This document shows, in pieces, positions 25,425 through 37,065 of a stretch of 64,000 bases of DNA. The DNA comes from Mytilus edulis. Its lineage: Eukaryota > Mollusca > Bivalvia > Mytilida > Mytilidae. A program made the position numbers and the translations under genes. The stretch is from the NCBI RefSeq assembly GCF_963676685.1, contig NC_092348.1:12932867-12996866 (forward strand), written 5' to 3'. How positions within the stretch are numbered: position 1 is the first letter of the stretch; each line of letters starts with the position of its first letter. The notes under the pieces were generated by a model that saw only the letters and a program-made list of their open reading frames with translations, ran no database searches and was not told the DNA's origin.

Positions 25425-25445
25425 CCCCCCCCCCCCCCCCCCCCC
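25425..25445 (+). repeat. Homopolymer run of 21 C
   Basis: Uninterrupted C run, G on the - strand. The paralogous site in copy B has four C, so this is a recent slippage expansion or an assembly-sensitive site. Confidence 0.9.
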
Positions 25446-25667
25446 GAAGTGTTGAGCATTCTTGATGAAAATGAATACAGAAAACAGCTTCGGAAACATG
25501 CGATTTAATATGTTTTTTTTTCCATCTTTTGTGACAGAAATAGCTATGAATAATGTCTAATAAGCTGTTTAACAGTCCCCTAATCGTTCATTTTCTAGTG
25601 AAAGTGTAAATAACCATACAAAGAACATTTAACTTTCTCTAATTTTTACAAATGGGTCCTTTAAAAG

Positions 25668-25773
25668 AGGGACGAAAGATATCAGAGGGAGAGTCAAACT
25701 CATAAATAGAAAATAAACTGACAACGCCATGGCTAAAAATAAAAAGACAAACAGACAAATAATAGTACAGTAG
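25668..25773 (-). mobile_element. 5'-truncated insertion of subfamily I tail
   Basis: Copy B reads CCTTTAATCTGCATTGC without interruption at 23722-23738; copy C has about 106 extra bases between CCTTTAA and TCTGCATTGC. The insert, in reverse orientation, is the terminal part of the subfamily I tail (ends in CCCTCTTTT), as at 1508-1620 and 63213-63320. No obvious long target duplication. It postdates the B/C duplication. Confidence 0.7.
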
Positions 25774-27489
25774 ATCTGCATTGCTTTCATGGTGTTTACA
25801 ACAACCATGGCTACGGTCGACCATAAAAATTATTATGGAATCCAAATTAGGGAAGAACAAAATATTAAGCGCAAATACTTTATAACAATAATGACAATTA
25901 CAATTACAGAACGTTCAGCAGATAATTCAAATGTATGATATAAAATTACATGAAAATAAAATTTTTATATTTCAAATAGAAATAAGCACCTTTAGTATAA
26001 ATAAGTAGGATATAAATCAGAGTCAAACACTAATGTTATAATAGCCAGTCACAAACAGTACAAAAGCATTGGTTGATATAATGATAGAGAACTGAGCAGA
26101 TACAAAAGCATATCATACAAATATATTTTGATTTCACAATAGTAATTGGTAATACTAGCAAATATCACAATATCACGTGACAGAAATACTGAGTATTCAT
26201 ATCGATAACATACTACATTAAATGTTTGTTGATAAAAACACAACACCATATTGAATGTACATATTTCTTCAATATTTCATACCCTAGAGTATTAAATCTG
26301 ATCAATTCAACAACGACGTTATACAATAAATTTATATAGCTAAAAGCATCAGACATGAAGCAATTTAGCATGAAGAGATTGAATGTCTCATACAGAGAGG
26401 ATCAGTTATTTTAAACATGCTTTTTCTGGAAATATAATGAAATATATGAAACTTAAATAGCTTGTGACCTTTCAAAATGAATTACTACAACGAGATATTA
26501 TATATAATGATGAAACAATTATATTGTTAATGGCTTTAATGGTAATACATTTATATAATCGCAATTTTTTTAACATTATCAAGTTAACTATTTACACTCA
26601 GTTACTCATAAAAAAAATGAAATATATTATTCAGGTTTTTTAAAGTTCGTGTGGAAATCAGTTGGCTAGTTTCATTAAGAGATTTACAATGAGTCACAAT
26701 ACAGCTAACGGGTTGTCAGTTTCCCAGGCTACCATCCAACTAGAAGAAAATATTTCAACGTTGGTTATAATTCACTACTAACAGACATTCCTTTCTCATT
26801 TGCTAATTGGACCTGTGTCATTCGTTAATGCCTTTTGAAATGCTTAAATGGTAATAAATTTATATAAACGCAATTTTTTGAACATTATAAAGTTAATTAT
26901 TTACAATTAGTTACTCATAAAAAAATGAAATATATTTTTTAAGGTTTTTTAAAGTTCGTATGGAAATCAGTTAGCTAGTTTCATTAAGAGATTTACAATG
27001 AGTCACAATACAGCTAAGCGGTTGTTAGTTCCCCAGGGTACCATCCAACTGGAAGAAAATATTTCAACGTTGTCAATAATCACTACCAACAGACATTGTT
27101 TTCTCATTTGCTAGTGAGAACTGTGTCATTTTGAAGGCCTTGGTCAAAGCAGGCCTCAAATGGTTTATGATCTTGATTTTTGGTTCGTAAAATAGAACGT
27201 TCCCCAATATACTAAATCGTTCAAAGTGGGTGAGGCAATTCTTTATTTATATGTTGACTGCCCAAAAAGCACTGAGACTTACAAGGGAAAGTAAATCTAC
27301 ACAAGTACCAATGACAGGGAAGGAAGTTTGACATTAATTTCAAATAAAGAATTAAATTAACAGGCAAAATTGAGAAAGGACATGCGAAATTTGTCAAAGA
27401 GACAACAACCCGACCAAAGAACAGAAAAATACTTGAAATATTGATATACGCGTCTTTATATCAACTTCAACTTAACGATTTGTTTCTTT

Positions 27490-29490
27490 TTGTGTTTTTA
27501 GTGAATTGTTTTTTGCATATAAAATTATTACTTTAAGTTAGTATGCACATGATTTGGATCATGGACATTCCCTGGAACGGAGTAATTTACATTTCGTAAT
27601 TATTGCTACAAAATGGACACTATGTGACCTACAGCAGAATTGTGTTATCTCTTGTCTAGCCTTTAGCTAAAATCGATATCTGTATATAAAAATCAGACGC
27701 TAAAGATACGATGTTCATTTATAGGTTTTCTAAGTCTTAGCTCTTACTGCCATCGACGGAAATGTATGTTTGTTAATTGATAAAAATTTGATCTTTGATC
27801 GAATAGCACAATAATCATCTTGAACCTACAAGAAATTAATGTAACATATGCATAATTCAAAATCATATTTTTAAAGGTTTATAGATACTAGCCACAGATC
27901 ACGGAAATATTTCATGTCAATTAATGGACATTCAAAATAAAACAAAATACTCTCGCATACAAGTAAAGTATGATATTAAGCCTTCGTGAATGTGAACAGG
28001 CGAACATTACCTTACATGGATGTTGCTATTATTTTGATGTCCTTGTTGGTCATAAAGATCATCACCTTTTTCATTCCCTACACATCATTGGTTTTCATAA
28101 GTATGAGGTTTAGTTAGCTTTCAAAACCACGTTAATCCACAATTTTCTACATAAGAATATGCCTGTATCAAGCTAGTCAGAAATATGACAGATGATTTAA
28201 ATTCGTTTAATGTGTTTAAGCTATTTATTTTGATATACGATAAGGAACATTCAGATATGAGTTTGATATTTTTATTATTTTTCTTTACTTTCACATAATC
28301 GGCTTAGAGTTTTCCGGATAAAGGTAAATCCAGAAATGAGCTTCGGGTGCATGGAATTCATATAAGTATAATGTATAGGTTTCTTTATTATTTCGACAGA
28401 AATATTGAATAGATTATGACAAACCGTTTAGCACTATTCGATGGGGATCAAAATCGTACAATCATTAACGATATGCACTATACCAGAGCACCTTCCGCTA
28501 AAATAAGGTTTCAAATAGGTTATTTCACTGTGTATGGCTTTGATGTTGTTTTAAATCATCTTTTCCTAATGGCGCCATAAAGGTTATAAAAATACCCAGC
28601 TAAACAATAGTAACAGAAATACCAGTAATGACAAAGTAGAATTACAATAAGGTCAGCATATCATACATACACACAATAAAGAATGCTATTAAATACTATT
28701 AAATTCTTTAAAATCATTTTACATTTTTAAATAAGAATAAGCATATTCAGTTTAATTAGAACATAAATCAGAGTCATACACGGAGTTATAAATGTTTTGA
28801 TAGCCAGTTTTAAATTTACAAAAATATGGATCAATATAGTGATACGTTCATTTAAGAGCAGTTACAAAAGCATATCATACGATAATGTTTTAATTTCACA
28901 ATAGCAATTAGTTATGCAAATACAATAGCACAATACCATATCACCGGAATACTGATTACAAAAATTATTATCATACTACATTTGTTCATAGAAACACATC
29001 ATTTTGTCCAATGTAGATATTTGTTCCATATTTCATACTTGGCACAAACTCTGAAAATTGATATACGTGCATAGTTTCAACTTAAAACAGGGCGTTATGT
29101 TTTTTATTGATTTTTTTTCTTTTGAACGTGTAGTTTTCAAGTAAGCACATTTATTTGATTTTCAAATCAAAACACATGAATTTGAAAACAGTATATGACA
29201 TATATAGTTGTAAAATTAAGGTTAAACGTCAGTATGCACACCGTTTAGATCATTCAAAATCCCTGGAATGAAGTAATTACCATTTTGAATTATGAAAAAA
29301 ACCCAGATAAATACAAATGCTACAAAAATATATATACGGTGACCTACAGTAGAATTGTGTTATCTTCTGTCTAGCATACCACTAAAATCGATATCTGTAT
29401 AAAAATTAGTCGGCCAAAGATAAGATGGCTATTTCTAGATTCTTCAATGTTTAGCCCTCACTGCGATCGACCACATAAAAATTCTAATTA
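27490..29490 (+). repeat. Locally duplicated block, copy D (diverged)
   Basis: Contains GTGACCTACAGCAGAATTG (27625), a reverse R6 (28090-28260), R3 (28010-28370) and a stretch from 28590 to 29050 following copies A-C in order: ATAAATCAGAGTCA, AAAAGCATATCATAC, ATTTCACAATAGCAATT and TGTTCCATATTTCATAC. Then another GTGACCTACAGTAGAATTG segment at 29340. No ORF of note. Confidence 0.5.
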
Positions 29491-29994
29491 TTTGATTTTC
29501 TATTCAACAATAGTGTTGATTTGTAATGTAGTTCATTTTCTGAATGAAATCTGGTAACATCTTTTGCAAATAATAATGATGCTTGTGTAGCACAAATTGA
29601 CTATGATTAGATAGACATATAAGTATTTTACGTACATTCAATACATCAATTTAAAAAAAAAACACGTTTATTAAATAAAATCCTTGAAATAAGAAAAATG
29701 TTAATAATAGTTATCAAAGATACCAGGGTTTTAATTTAGTACATCAGGCTATAACTTACATCTTTTACCAAACATGTCACGAATGTTTAATTGTCTGTAT
29801 TTATGAAATAGAAAATAAGAACATTTAAAGTAATGATTGGTTCATGTCCTATGACCTGATACCGCAACTCTGTCAAAATGGTTATTGACTATACAAATAT
29901 ATGTTCATATTAATGTTTGAAGCAATATAATTGAAATATAAAAACGAATCCTACAGAATAAGCTTTCATCGTATATCACTTTGATTGATGTGTA
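29490..29994. other. 3' flank of the membrane-protein gene
   Basis: AT-rich spacer. No clear AATAAA on the - strand close to the stop was found. CAAAGATACCAGGGTTTTAA at 29716 is an R1-type terminus. Confidence 0.35.
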
Positions 29995-32925
29995 TTAGAC
30001 ATTAGAAATTTTACTTGCTCTTTCTATGACAAGTAAATCAATTCCCTGTTCATCACTACTATGATAGAAACCAATAGATTGTTTCGGTGGTTCCCCTAAC
30101 AGTACACCCGATTCATTTTCTAATGTTGTCATGACAGCATCGTTGACCTTGTCGATAAGACGAGCCGTAACGCTGTGTGACTCGCCGACATTATCACTTC
30201 TATTTCGGTTTTCGTCGATATCAATATCATGTATGTCCCAAGATTGGATATACTGGTCAATTTTTGCTTTGAAATTACTTTTAAAACTAAGATTGTTTGT
30301 ATCTAACTCTAACGGGTCTCTTCCACTGAATAAAACATTTTCGAACACCCATGGTAAAAGTCCACCAGCCAAGGTTGCCAACATTTGATTTGCACCTGAT
30401 ATATTATATTCATCACCAAAAGCTAACACAATAAGAACGACGAACATCAGGAATGCGCATATACACATAAATCGCCATACGGCGTGTATGATATTCGGAA
30501 CGAGAGGGCCAGGTGCCCCGACGGTATCCATATAACAAGTTGAAAAGAAAAACTTTTCTGTTAAATACGGTTGATCTTGTCGGTCTAAAAATAGAATTAG
30601 TTTTCGAATAGACCATTTTGGTATTCCATCTTTTGATACAATCAATCTCACATTTACGTCTTTTTTATTTTTCTGTTCATCACATTGACCATCTTCGTTT
30701 GCAGTTATCTGAAATGCAGTATTTTTCTGTTCTTCAAAACTGTCACTAGCAACTGCTTCAACCTGCGAGCGATTGTTTTCCACTATCAAACTATTTATTG
30801 TTTGATTAAATTTGAGATATTTTTCACCTATACCTTTAAAACAATTTCGCGCATAAAGACCAAGCATAAAAACTAGTGTAATGTACTTGAGCATGTCAGA
30901 AGAATTCATTATAATGCCTATGACTGTGTATAAAATCATTTCAACGAAGAATATAATTGTTTCCATTGTTAACAGAACAAGGGCAAATATAGTAATCAAA
31001 CACATCGGTAACACAAAAAGTTGCAAGAGTCTATTTTTACAGGACACCGTTTCTCGTGTTTTGTCAGGTACGTTTTGCAGATGAAATAGGTCAAACATGA
31101 AACCACATCTCTTTTTACAGGAAATTAGAGCTTCTCTGTTACACATTCCTGACCATTGAGTTAGATAGGCTAAGAAATGCGCCAGTAGACGTACAGTAAC
31201 GTTGATAGTTGGTACACAGTAAAAGGCTAAAGATATCATAATTATTGGAAAAGCAAATATGAAATAAAAAGGGTATATTATTAACCCAGCTATCCCACAT
31301 ATCTCGCATGGAATGAGCAGTTGAACAATTGAACCTTTAATTTTGGCAATCTTCGAAATTTGACGCATATCCCTCATTGACCGTCTCATCAAAGATTGTA
31401 ATTTCTTTTTAATTCTAGGGTTGACCAATGCAAAAACTATCACATCAGTTATAATAACGGCGTAGCAAAGTAAGAACATAGGATGAAGAGGTGTAAGAGT
31501 ATATGTCAAACTCCATTTAAATGCTGGTAGAGTCAAATTCCGAACTTCCGCTGCTAGTTTCTGATCTGAAGCTTCCAAATCTTCATATTCATAGTAGAAA
31601 TATACTCTGAGAGCCCAAGGAACGGATATGGCTAAAATCAGGAATAGCCTCATGGTCTGTCGAAGACATCTGTGCCATGGGTATTTTATTATGTCAACAG
31701 GTTGAATCGTACTTGTCTGCATCTCGTCCTCGGGCATCTTTTCGGTTTCTTCATCGATGTTAAGTTTCTGGGACTTTTTATCAAATAACCATTGAAACCC
31801 AAAAATGCTGCTTCTACAACACTTTTGAAAAGATGGCGATTTTCGTATGTGACACTTTACAAATAAAGAATACACTACTTGTAAAATACCAACTGGTACA
31901 TAATTTGACGGAACCAGTCTATCGTATCTAACAACCATATCCAATTTTCGGAGAGATACAGTCACAACTTTGTTAACAGGGACCGTTTTCATTGTTTCAT
32001 AAAATTTCTTTAATTTACAGACTCTATTCCACTCGAAAGAATCTTGCATGTTTTTAATCTGGTTCATTTCCACGATCGGTACATTTAAATAAGCTAATTT
32101 GGATTTGTCATCTTTTGTTATTTTTTTTATTCGAAGTTCAATCGGGTTTGACAGAATATGTTCATAGACAGTTTCTGTGTATTTCTTTCTGTACAGGGAC
32201 GACGGTATGAGAAGCGGACAGAACATAAGCACAAGTATTTTGATTATGAAGATACATGTAAATAATATTTCCATCCAATAATCGCTCGATATATTCTTAC
32301 ATTCTAAATGTTCATTTGCTTTACTGTGACCATGCCAGCAGCATATGTATTTGAAAGCAACAACAGATTGTTCGTTTTTTACCTCTACATTACAGATCTT
32401 TTCATTTTCTACTTCATGATCGTCTTCAAGATTCATTTTAAAGTCCATGACCAGTAGCCTTCGCAAATTGTCTTCAATGGTGGAGAAGTTATGCCTGGTA
32501 AGACACTGAGTTGGTGTCTGTTTCAACTTAACATCAATATGTTCTGTGTTGAAGGAAAGTGTTGTGAGAGATAAGTGTTCAAACTGAGGACGGAGATAAA
32601 GCAGGCTCCGTCCATGTCTTCCATAAGTTCGAATCCAGTCAAGTGGTTTATAAATATTCCCTTGATGGCTTTTAGATTCCAGACTCATGTGATCCTCAAA
32701 TTTAAGATGAATGAATATTAGTTTCTTACCTTCACTTAACATTAGGTTTAATTTGCTCCTCAATTCAGGATCCACTGGTTGTACTTTACAGTTCGGAATA
32801 AGTAATCCAACAGCAAATATAGTGTTATAGGGGTCACTCTCATTGTGGCCTGAATGTTTATGATTATCCTCTGTAAAACAGCATGTGAAGATACATAAAG
32901 ACAGGAAAACAATAAATAATGTCAT
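29995..32925 (-). CDS. Polytopic membrane protein, 976 aa, family not recognised
   Basis: Single uninterrupted frame, ATG at 32925-32923 (A at -3), stop TAA at 29995. Residues 1-18 are a signal peptide (TLFIVFLSLCIFTCC). Residues 19-216 form a probable ectodomain with an N-glycosylation site near 145 and cysteines at 46, 141, 178, 195, 196 and 209. About ten further hydrophobic segments follow: 219-241, 424-444, 482-502, 531-549, 552-573, 635-655, 657-675, 681-696, 816-836 and 845-866. A charged loop of about 180 residues (246-420) lies between the first and second. A conserved-looking ANQMLATLAGGLLPWVFENV precedes a 110-residue acidic C-tail. Several Cys and charged clusters sit between helices. 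No kinase, TIR, Ig or known channel signature is visible. It could be a receptor, channel or transporter; topology is inferred. A long ORF of this size amid decayed repeats argues for a maintained gene. It lies next to the locally duplicated blocks. Confidence 0.88.
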   Translation of the reverse strand: MTLFIVFLSLCIFTCCFTEDNHKHSGHNESDPYNTIFAVGLLIPNCKVQPVDPELRSKLNLMLSEGKKLIFIHLKFEDHMSLESKSHQGNIYKPLDWIRTYGRHGRSLLYLRPQFEHLSLTTLSFNTEHIDVKLKQTPTQCLTRHNFSTIEDNLRRLLVMDFKMNLEDDHEVENEKICNVEVKNEQSVVAFKYICCWHGHSKANEHLECKNISSDYWMEILFTCIFIIKILVLMFCPLLIPSSLYRKKYTETVYEHILSNPIELRIKKITKDDKSKLAYLNVPIVEMNQIKNMQDSFEWNRVCKLKKFYETMKTVPVNKVVTVSLRKLDMVVRYDRLVPSNYVPVGILQVVYSLFVKCHIRKSPSFQKCCRSSIFGFQWLFDKKSQKLNIDEETEKMPEDEMQTSTIQPVDIIKYPWHRCLRQTMRLFLILAISVPWALRVYFYYEYEDLEASDQKLAAEVRNLTLPAFKWSLTYTLTPLHPMFLLCYAVIITDVIVFALVNPRIKKKLQSLMRRSMRDMRQISKIAKIKGSIVQLLIPCEICGIAGLIIYPFYFIFAFPIIMISLAFYCVPTINVTVRLLAHFLAYLTQWSGMCNREALISCKKRCGFMFDLFHLQNVPDKTRETVSCKNRLLQLFVLPMCLITIFALVLLTMETIIFFVEMILYTVIGIIMNSSDMLKYITLVFMLGLYARNCFKGIGEKYLKFNQTINSLIVENNRSQVEAVASDSFEEQKNTAFQITANEDGQCDEQKNKKDVNVRLIVSKDGIPKWSIRKLILFLDRQDQPYLTEKFFFSTCYMDTVGAPGPLVPNIIHAVWRFMCICAFLMFVVLIVLAFGDEYNISGANQMLATLAGGLLPWVFENVLFSGRDPLELDTNNLSFKSNFKAKIDQYIQSWDIHDIDIDENRNRSDNVGESHSVTARLIDKVNDAVMTTLENESGVLLGEPPKQSIGFYHSSDEQGIDLLVIERASKISNV

Positions 32926-34090
32926 TTTGCAATACTATTTTCTAAGAAATTTCGATAAACCTTGTCAAATCGCACAATTTATCACTAGGCAGAATTCACA
33001 GTGCTTCAGCTCTAAATATGATCCTAGTATTGATCGATGAAGTCATGTCTAAAAGGAGGATGAACTTAGATTATGGAAAATTGTGAACGTAGGCAGAAAA
33101 AGTATTGGAAAACACAAAACGTGTTCTCATCATCTGTAATCTGCTTTAATTGCATATATGATAATATGTGATAATGATAAATAGTTGTATCATACTCAAA
33201 GTTAAACGTCGGTGATCCATATGAAAATCTAAAAATGATAATGATCTTTATTCATTTATAATCTTATAATCAGTGATTTTTTTATGAAAATTTAAAAAAA
33301 ATACATAGACATATGCATGATAGTTGAGTAATTTTGAAAGTTTGTTCTCCTATATTCTGAATTGTTATTCAGCGTGCAAAGTTTGTTTATGTTACCGATA
33401 CATATTTATATTGTTGCAAAACGAGAACAAAGATAGACATGGAAAATTGAAAAGATACGAAGTATTTAACCCAACCATAATAAAATTTGAATATTATACG
33501 TGTGTGTGTAATTCGAAGACACCAACTCCCCCATAACACAAATCGGTAAAAAGCAATATGCAAGTGCAGTGTTTAAAATACGCTGTTTTCGACTATTTTA
33601 CCTGACTGTTTTTGGGCGAGTTCTATGTGTTATAGTAACGCGATTGCTTTTGAAACTCAGTCGATCGGTCCAACTTAATTAATCTCTCAACTTACAAAAA
33701 TTGCAAGTAAAGAAATTGTTTTTAAAGAAATAAAGATAAAACGTCTATTCTTCTTAGTTTTGTGTTTTTGTATGGTGATTTATATATTTTGAGCAAATAT
33801 TTAAATTCTTATTTAAGTATTTTTATTGATTTTCATCAGGGAACCACGGGCCCGTATGCACAGTAAAGCTACTTACGTTAAGATTTGTTCCGAACGGACG
33901 GATTTTTCTACATGACCTACGATAAATTAGAATTACGATTGGATATTTTAACTTAAGTGGTTTTGGCAGACGTTCTTTATGTATATCCCTTTCTATATCT
34001 ATAGATTCTCTAATCAGTTTAGCTAGTTTCGGTGTAACTTTGAACTGTTAATACAAAATATGGATTTGCGAATATGATTTGCATCTTAAT
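32926..34090. other. 5' flank of the membrane-protein gene
   Basis: Probable promoter side of the 976-aa gene. An AT-rich TATTTA-containing stretch lies about 90 bases upstream of the ATG on the - strand, but no convincing TATA box or first-exon donor was found. ORF 33324-33536 is unsupported. Confidence 0.35.
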
Positions 34091-34400
34091 ATAAACATAC
34101 TGATTAGTGGGATGATTGCCGATGAGACAATTATCAATAAAGACCAAAGGACAAACATGTGAACAATAACAGGTCACTGTACGGATTTAAACTATGTATA
34201 AACTCATACCGTATAAGTAAGCTAGGCCACGGGAGGTCAAGATTTTAAACAACCTCATACCGTATAAGTAAGCTAGGCCACGGGAGGACAAAATCTTAAA
34301 CAAATCAAAAGAGTAAAACAACGGCTTTATGTTACTACAACAATGAACGAAATACAAATATGACGGACTTAAACTAAAGAACAACTAGGCCTTTCGCTGT
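34090..34400 (-). repeat. Reverse tail repeat with internal 54-bp duplication
   Basis: Begins GCCGATGAGACAATTATC and contains GGTCACTGTACGG, the reverse of the subfamily II 3' end. A segment with CATACCGTATAAGTAAGCTA and GGCCACGGGAGG occurs twice in tandem (about 34203-34245 and 34257-34299). Confidence 0.6.
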
Positions 34401-34557
34401 TTATTTTCGATTTGCTAAACAATCATTTGAGTTGACTTTGCGGATATGATATGTATCTTGAACACAATAAAATCAAGAATACAAGTTATTAAGTATCACG
34501 GTATAAAAATATACTGTCAATTATAGAAAGGAAACTCATTGTTCCTATTCTGCTGAT

Positions 34558-34690
34558 ATAGAAACCATAACCGTCTACACTTAACTACTGATAGAAACCA
34601 TAACCGTCTACACTTAACTACTGATAGAAACCATAACCGTCTACACTTAACTACTGATAGAAACCATAACCGTCTACACTTAACTACTGA
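34558..34690 (+). repeat. 33-bp tandem repeat, 4 copies
   Basis: Unit contains ATAGAAACCATAACCGTC and TACACTTAACTACTG; the four units are essentially identical. No spacers, so not CRISPR-like. Function unknown; probably a recent slippage product. Confidence 0.9.
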
Positions 34691-34829
34691 AAGCAGTTCT
34701 TAGAAACGTCTTGTAGAGTGCGAAAAGAGAAGATTGTTTGAAAGGATTATATCAAGTATGTACAGAACTTTTAAATTCTTGCGAGTAGATTTATGATTTC
34801 ACAATAAATGTTTATATATTGAAAGTTTC

Positions 34830-35240
34830 AGCTCCCTCAGGCAAAGTTGACCTTAGATTGATCTGGCTACTTTTTTATAGCACTTCAACTGTTTCGGTTC
34901 TTCTACATCCTGGACCTTTACATATTCAGCTTTGAGCGTTCCTGATGATGGTAAATCCAGAAAAACGCTTCAGACGCATGCCATTTATAACGTGTTGTTT
35001 TAATTTTTCAATAAAATTTTGAAATCACATTGATAAATTCATAATATTTATATCCTTATTGTAAAGATATTTTAGTAAGGAAACTATTGCATGTATTTAA
35101 AGCTGAGCCTTAACTGCAACGTTCCATATTTTTCTCGTTGTTGAGGGCCGTACGGTGACCTATTATTGATCATATATCTTGATCATATTAACTATGGTGG
35201 ATAGTTGTGTCATAAGGAATCTTACAACGTATCCTTGTTT
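34830..35240 (+). repeat. R3 copy followed by subfamily II 3' piece
   Basis: R3 at 34830-35000 (GAGCGTTCCTGATGATGG, AAATCCAGAAAAACGC). At 35125-35235 GAGGGCCGTACGGTGACCTA marks the end of the subfamily II tail. Confidence 0.6.
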
Positions 35241-36900
35241 TTATATAAGAAACACATCAAATGTAAAATACGGCAATTTTAAACTGCAAAATTGTTTGTA
35301 AAACTACGCTCTATGCCCAATTTATCCGTTTCTTATTGAAATAAAGTTGCATCGTTCAAGATATTTTATTTGTTTGAACTTTTGACTTCATCCTCTACTA
35401 TATAGTTATTTTAAAGTTAAGTGCATATTAAAGGATTAAAAGTGAGAGGGTTATATTTTCAAAAAAAATTAAAAAAATTAACACAGTAACATATCAAAAT
35501 GCAGGCTTCCCTAAGTCACAAACCTCCTTCGTGATTGTCTTATGCCAAATCTTTAGTTTTGTGTTTACAAGAGGAATTTTGTGTTACATATAGTCTTACA
35601 CACTTTGTAGGTCTGTGTCATCCCGTGACATTTGTCTGTCCAAAGTCAGAAATTTCTTCAGTGGATTACAATGTTAAACCTGATTGCTTGGGATTATTTG
35701 AAGAACTTGGTATTGATTGAGGACATTTGATAGTTTCTTTTCACAACCTTTGTAGTATAGGCACACGGCTGTATGTATGTGAAACTCTTGATGACTTTTG
35801 GTTATTTGAATATATTCATTCTGATATCAAAATATCTCTTGAAAAATGCGTGCAAATATACGTTTTACAACGCATGACTTATTGTTGATTCGTAATTAAC
35901 CACTTATACAAGATTTAATTTATCTTGAGGTTTTATATTCGGCCAATGATTATTTTGCTAGGTAGACCTTCAAGGTTACTGATAAATAACTAATATCAAA
36001 AGATAGGCGAAAGATACCAAAGGGATTTTCTAACTCACAAAGCTACGAAATGGACACATCATATCGTTGCCAATACATTGATCTAAAACTCGTTTTGATG
36101 GTTAAGTGAGGCTACAGTTTTGGCTTCGAAATCGGAAATTCTTACTATTATAAATGACATAAGTTGTTCAGTTATTTGTAAATAAAAAAACCATGCCTGT
36201 ACGATAACATTATTTATACTCAGATTTAGCTAACAGCGCTAATCAAGATTACAATCTACTTAATAAAATAACATGTATGCACTGATATAGGCGGATTGTT
36301 CGATAAAATTTTTAGCAACAGTATGAAAATATGTAAAATTTTATTGATTTCTTTGATATATTTCAGCCTATCATCGGTGTCAAGCTAATAGATAGATAGG
36401 AAATCATAACATTTATTGTCAGATTAGTTGTTTGCTGCAGACACAAATACTAAGTTAATAGAATTATCCGTATGTTATTACAAATGTAGATGTTATGTTA
36501 CCAACTGGTGGGCTTCCTGAATATATACATTTTGCAGTTGATTGTCGTTTTGATCAATTTCAGTTTTGTTCTGCTGATTCAAAATTGGTATTTATTTCAC
36601 CTTAATTGGTTATACTTTCCATGTCATTTCATAAACATGCACTATCGTACGTAGGCAGAAAGTACAGCAGAAAAATCAACATTATAATTCGTAATAATTT
36701 TGCTTTAGATGTATAATAAAAGTGATTAGAATGTTTAATGTACAAAGATTAAAAGTTTGATGTCCAGAAGGTTATTAAATTTGTCTTACAATTCTTACAA
36801 TTTGTAGGACACTCGAAATTTCGTGTGATTTCGTTTTTCCTTTAAAGTTAAAATACATATAAATGTATATTTATGAATCTGACTTAAAAATCAACTCATA
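35240..36900. other. Intergenic stretch, no gene seen
   Basis: AT-rich; GGCGAAAGATACCAAAGGGA near 36006 is a short variant of the subfamily I tail end. ORF 35535-35720 has no recognisable domain. No supported exon. Confidence 0.4.
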
Positions 36901-36906
36901 TTTTTT

Positions 36907-37065
36907 CAGTGGCGGATCCAGAAACTTTCATTAGTGGGGGCCCACTGACTGCCTAAGAGGGGCCTGCTCCAGTCATGCTTCAGTGATTCCCTAAATAATC
37001 AACCAAATTTTTCGCACAAAAGGGGGGGGATGTCCCCCTCCTCCCCAAAGAAAGTAATCCGCCTC
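36907..37065. mobile_element. MITE-like element with CAGTGGCGGATCC terminus
   Basis: Left end CAGTGGCGGATCCAG, right end AATCCGCCTC: imperfect terminal inverted repeats. The interior has G-rich (GTGGGGGCCC) and C-rich (GTCCCCCTCCTCCCC) parts. TATTTTT flanks both sides as a possible 7-bp target duplication. This type of short GGCGGAT-ended non-autonomous DNA element is widespread in animals; the superfamily was not assigned. The 61-codon ORF at 37030 lies partly inside and is not a gene. Confidence 0.65.

Larger units (their letters stand above)
25165..27335 (+). repeat. Locally duplicated block, copy C with an extra partial copy
   Basis: Begins at the ACAGAAAACCATATTCATG marker, carries R3, a run of 21 C at 25425-25445 (4 C at the same place in copy B, 23492-23495), an inserted tail at 25668-25773, then the segment nearly identical to copy B. 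At 26830-27335 the last 0.5 kb of the block is repeated once more, more diverged, again ending in CCCAAAAAGCACTGAGAC. ORFs on either strand are small and unsupported. Confidence 0.6.

Noticed and set aside
25668-25773. Helitron-type insertion (A/T target site)
   Set aside because: The insertion is between A and T and one end begins TC, but the other end lacks CTRR and the fragment matches the end of a longer RT-linked tail.
30131-31084. + strand ORFs within 29995-32925
   Set aside because: Shadows of the 976-aa frame on the opposite strand.
34558-34690. CRISPR array
   Set aside because: Units are directly adjacent without unique spacers, and the genome is eukaryotic. The same holds for 61845-62125.
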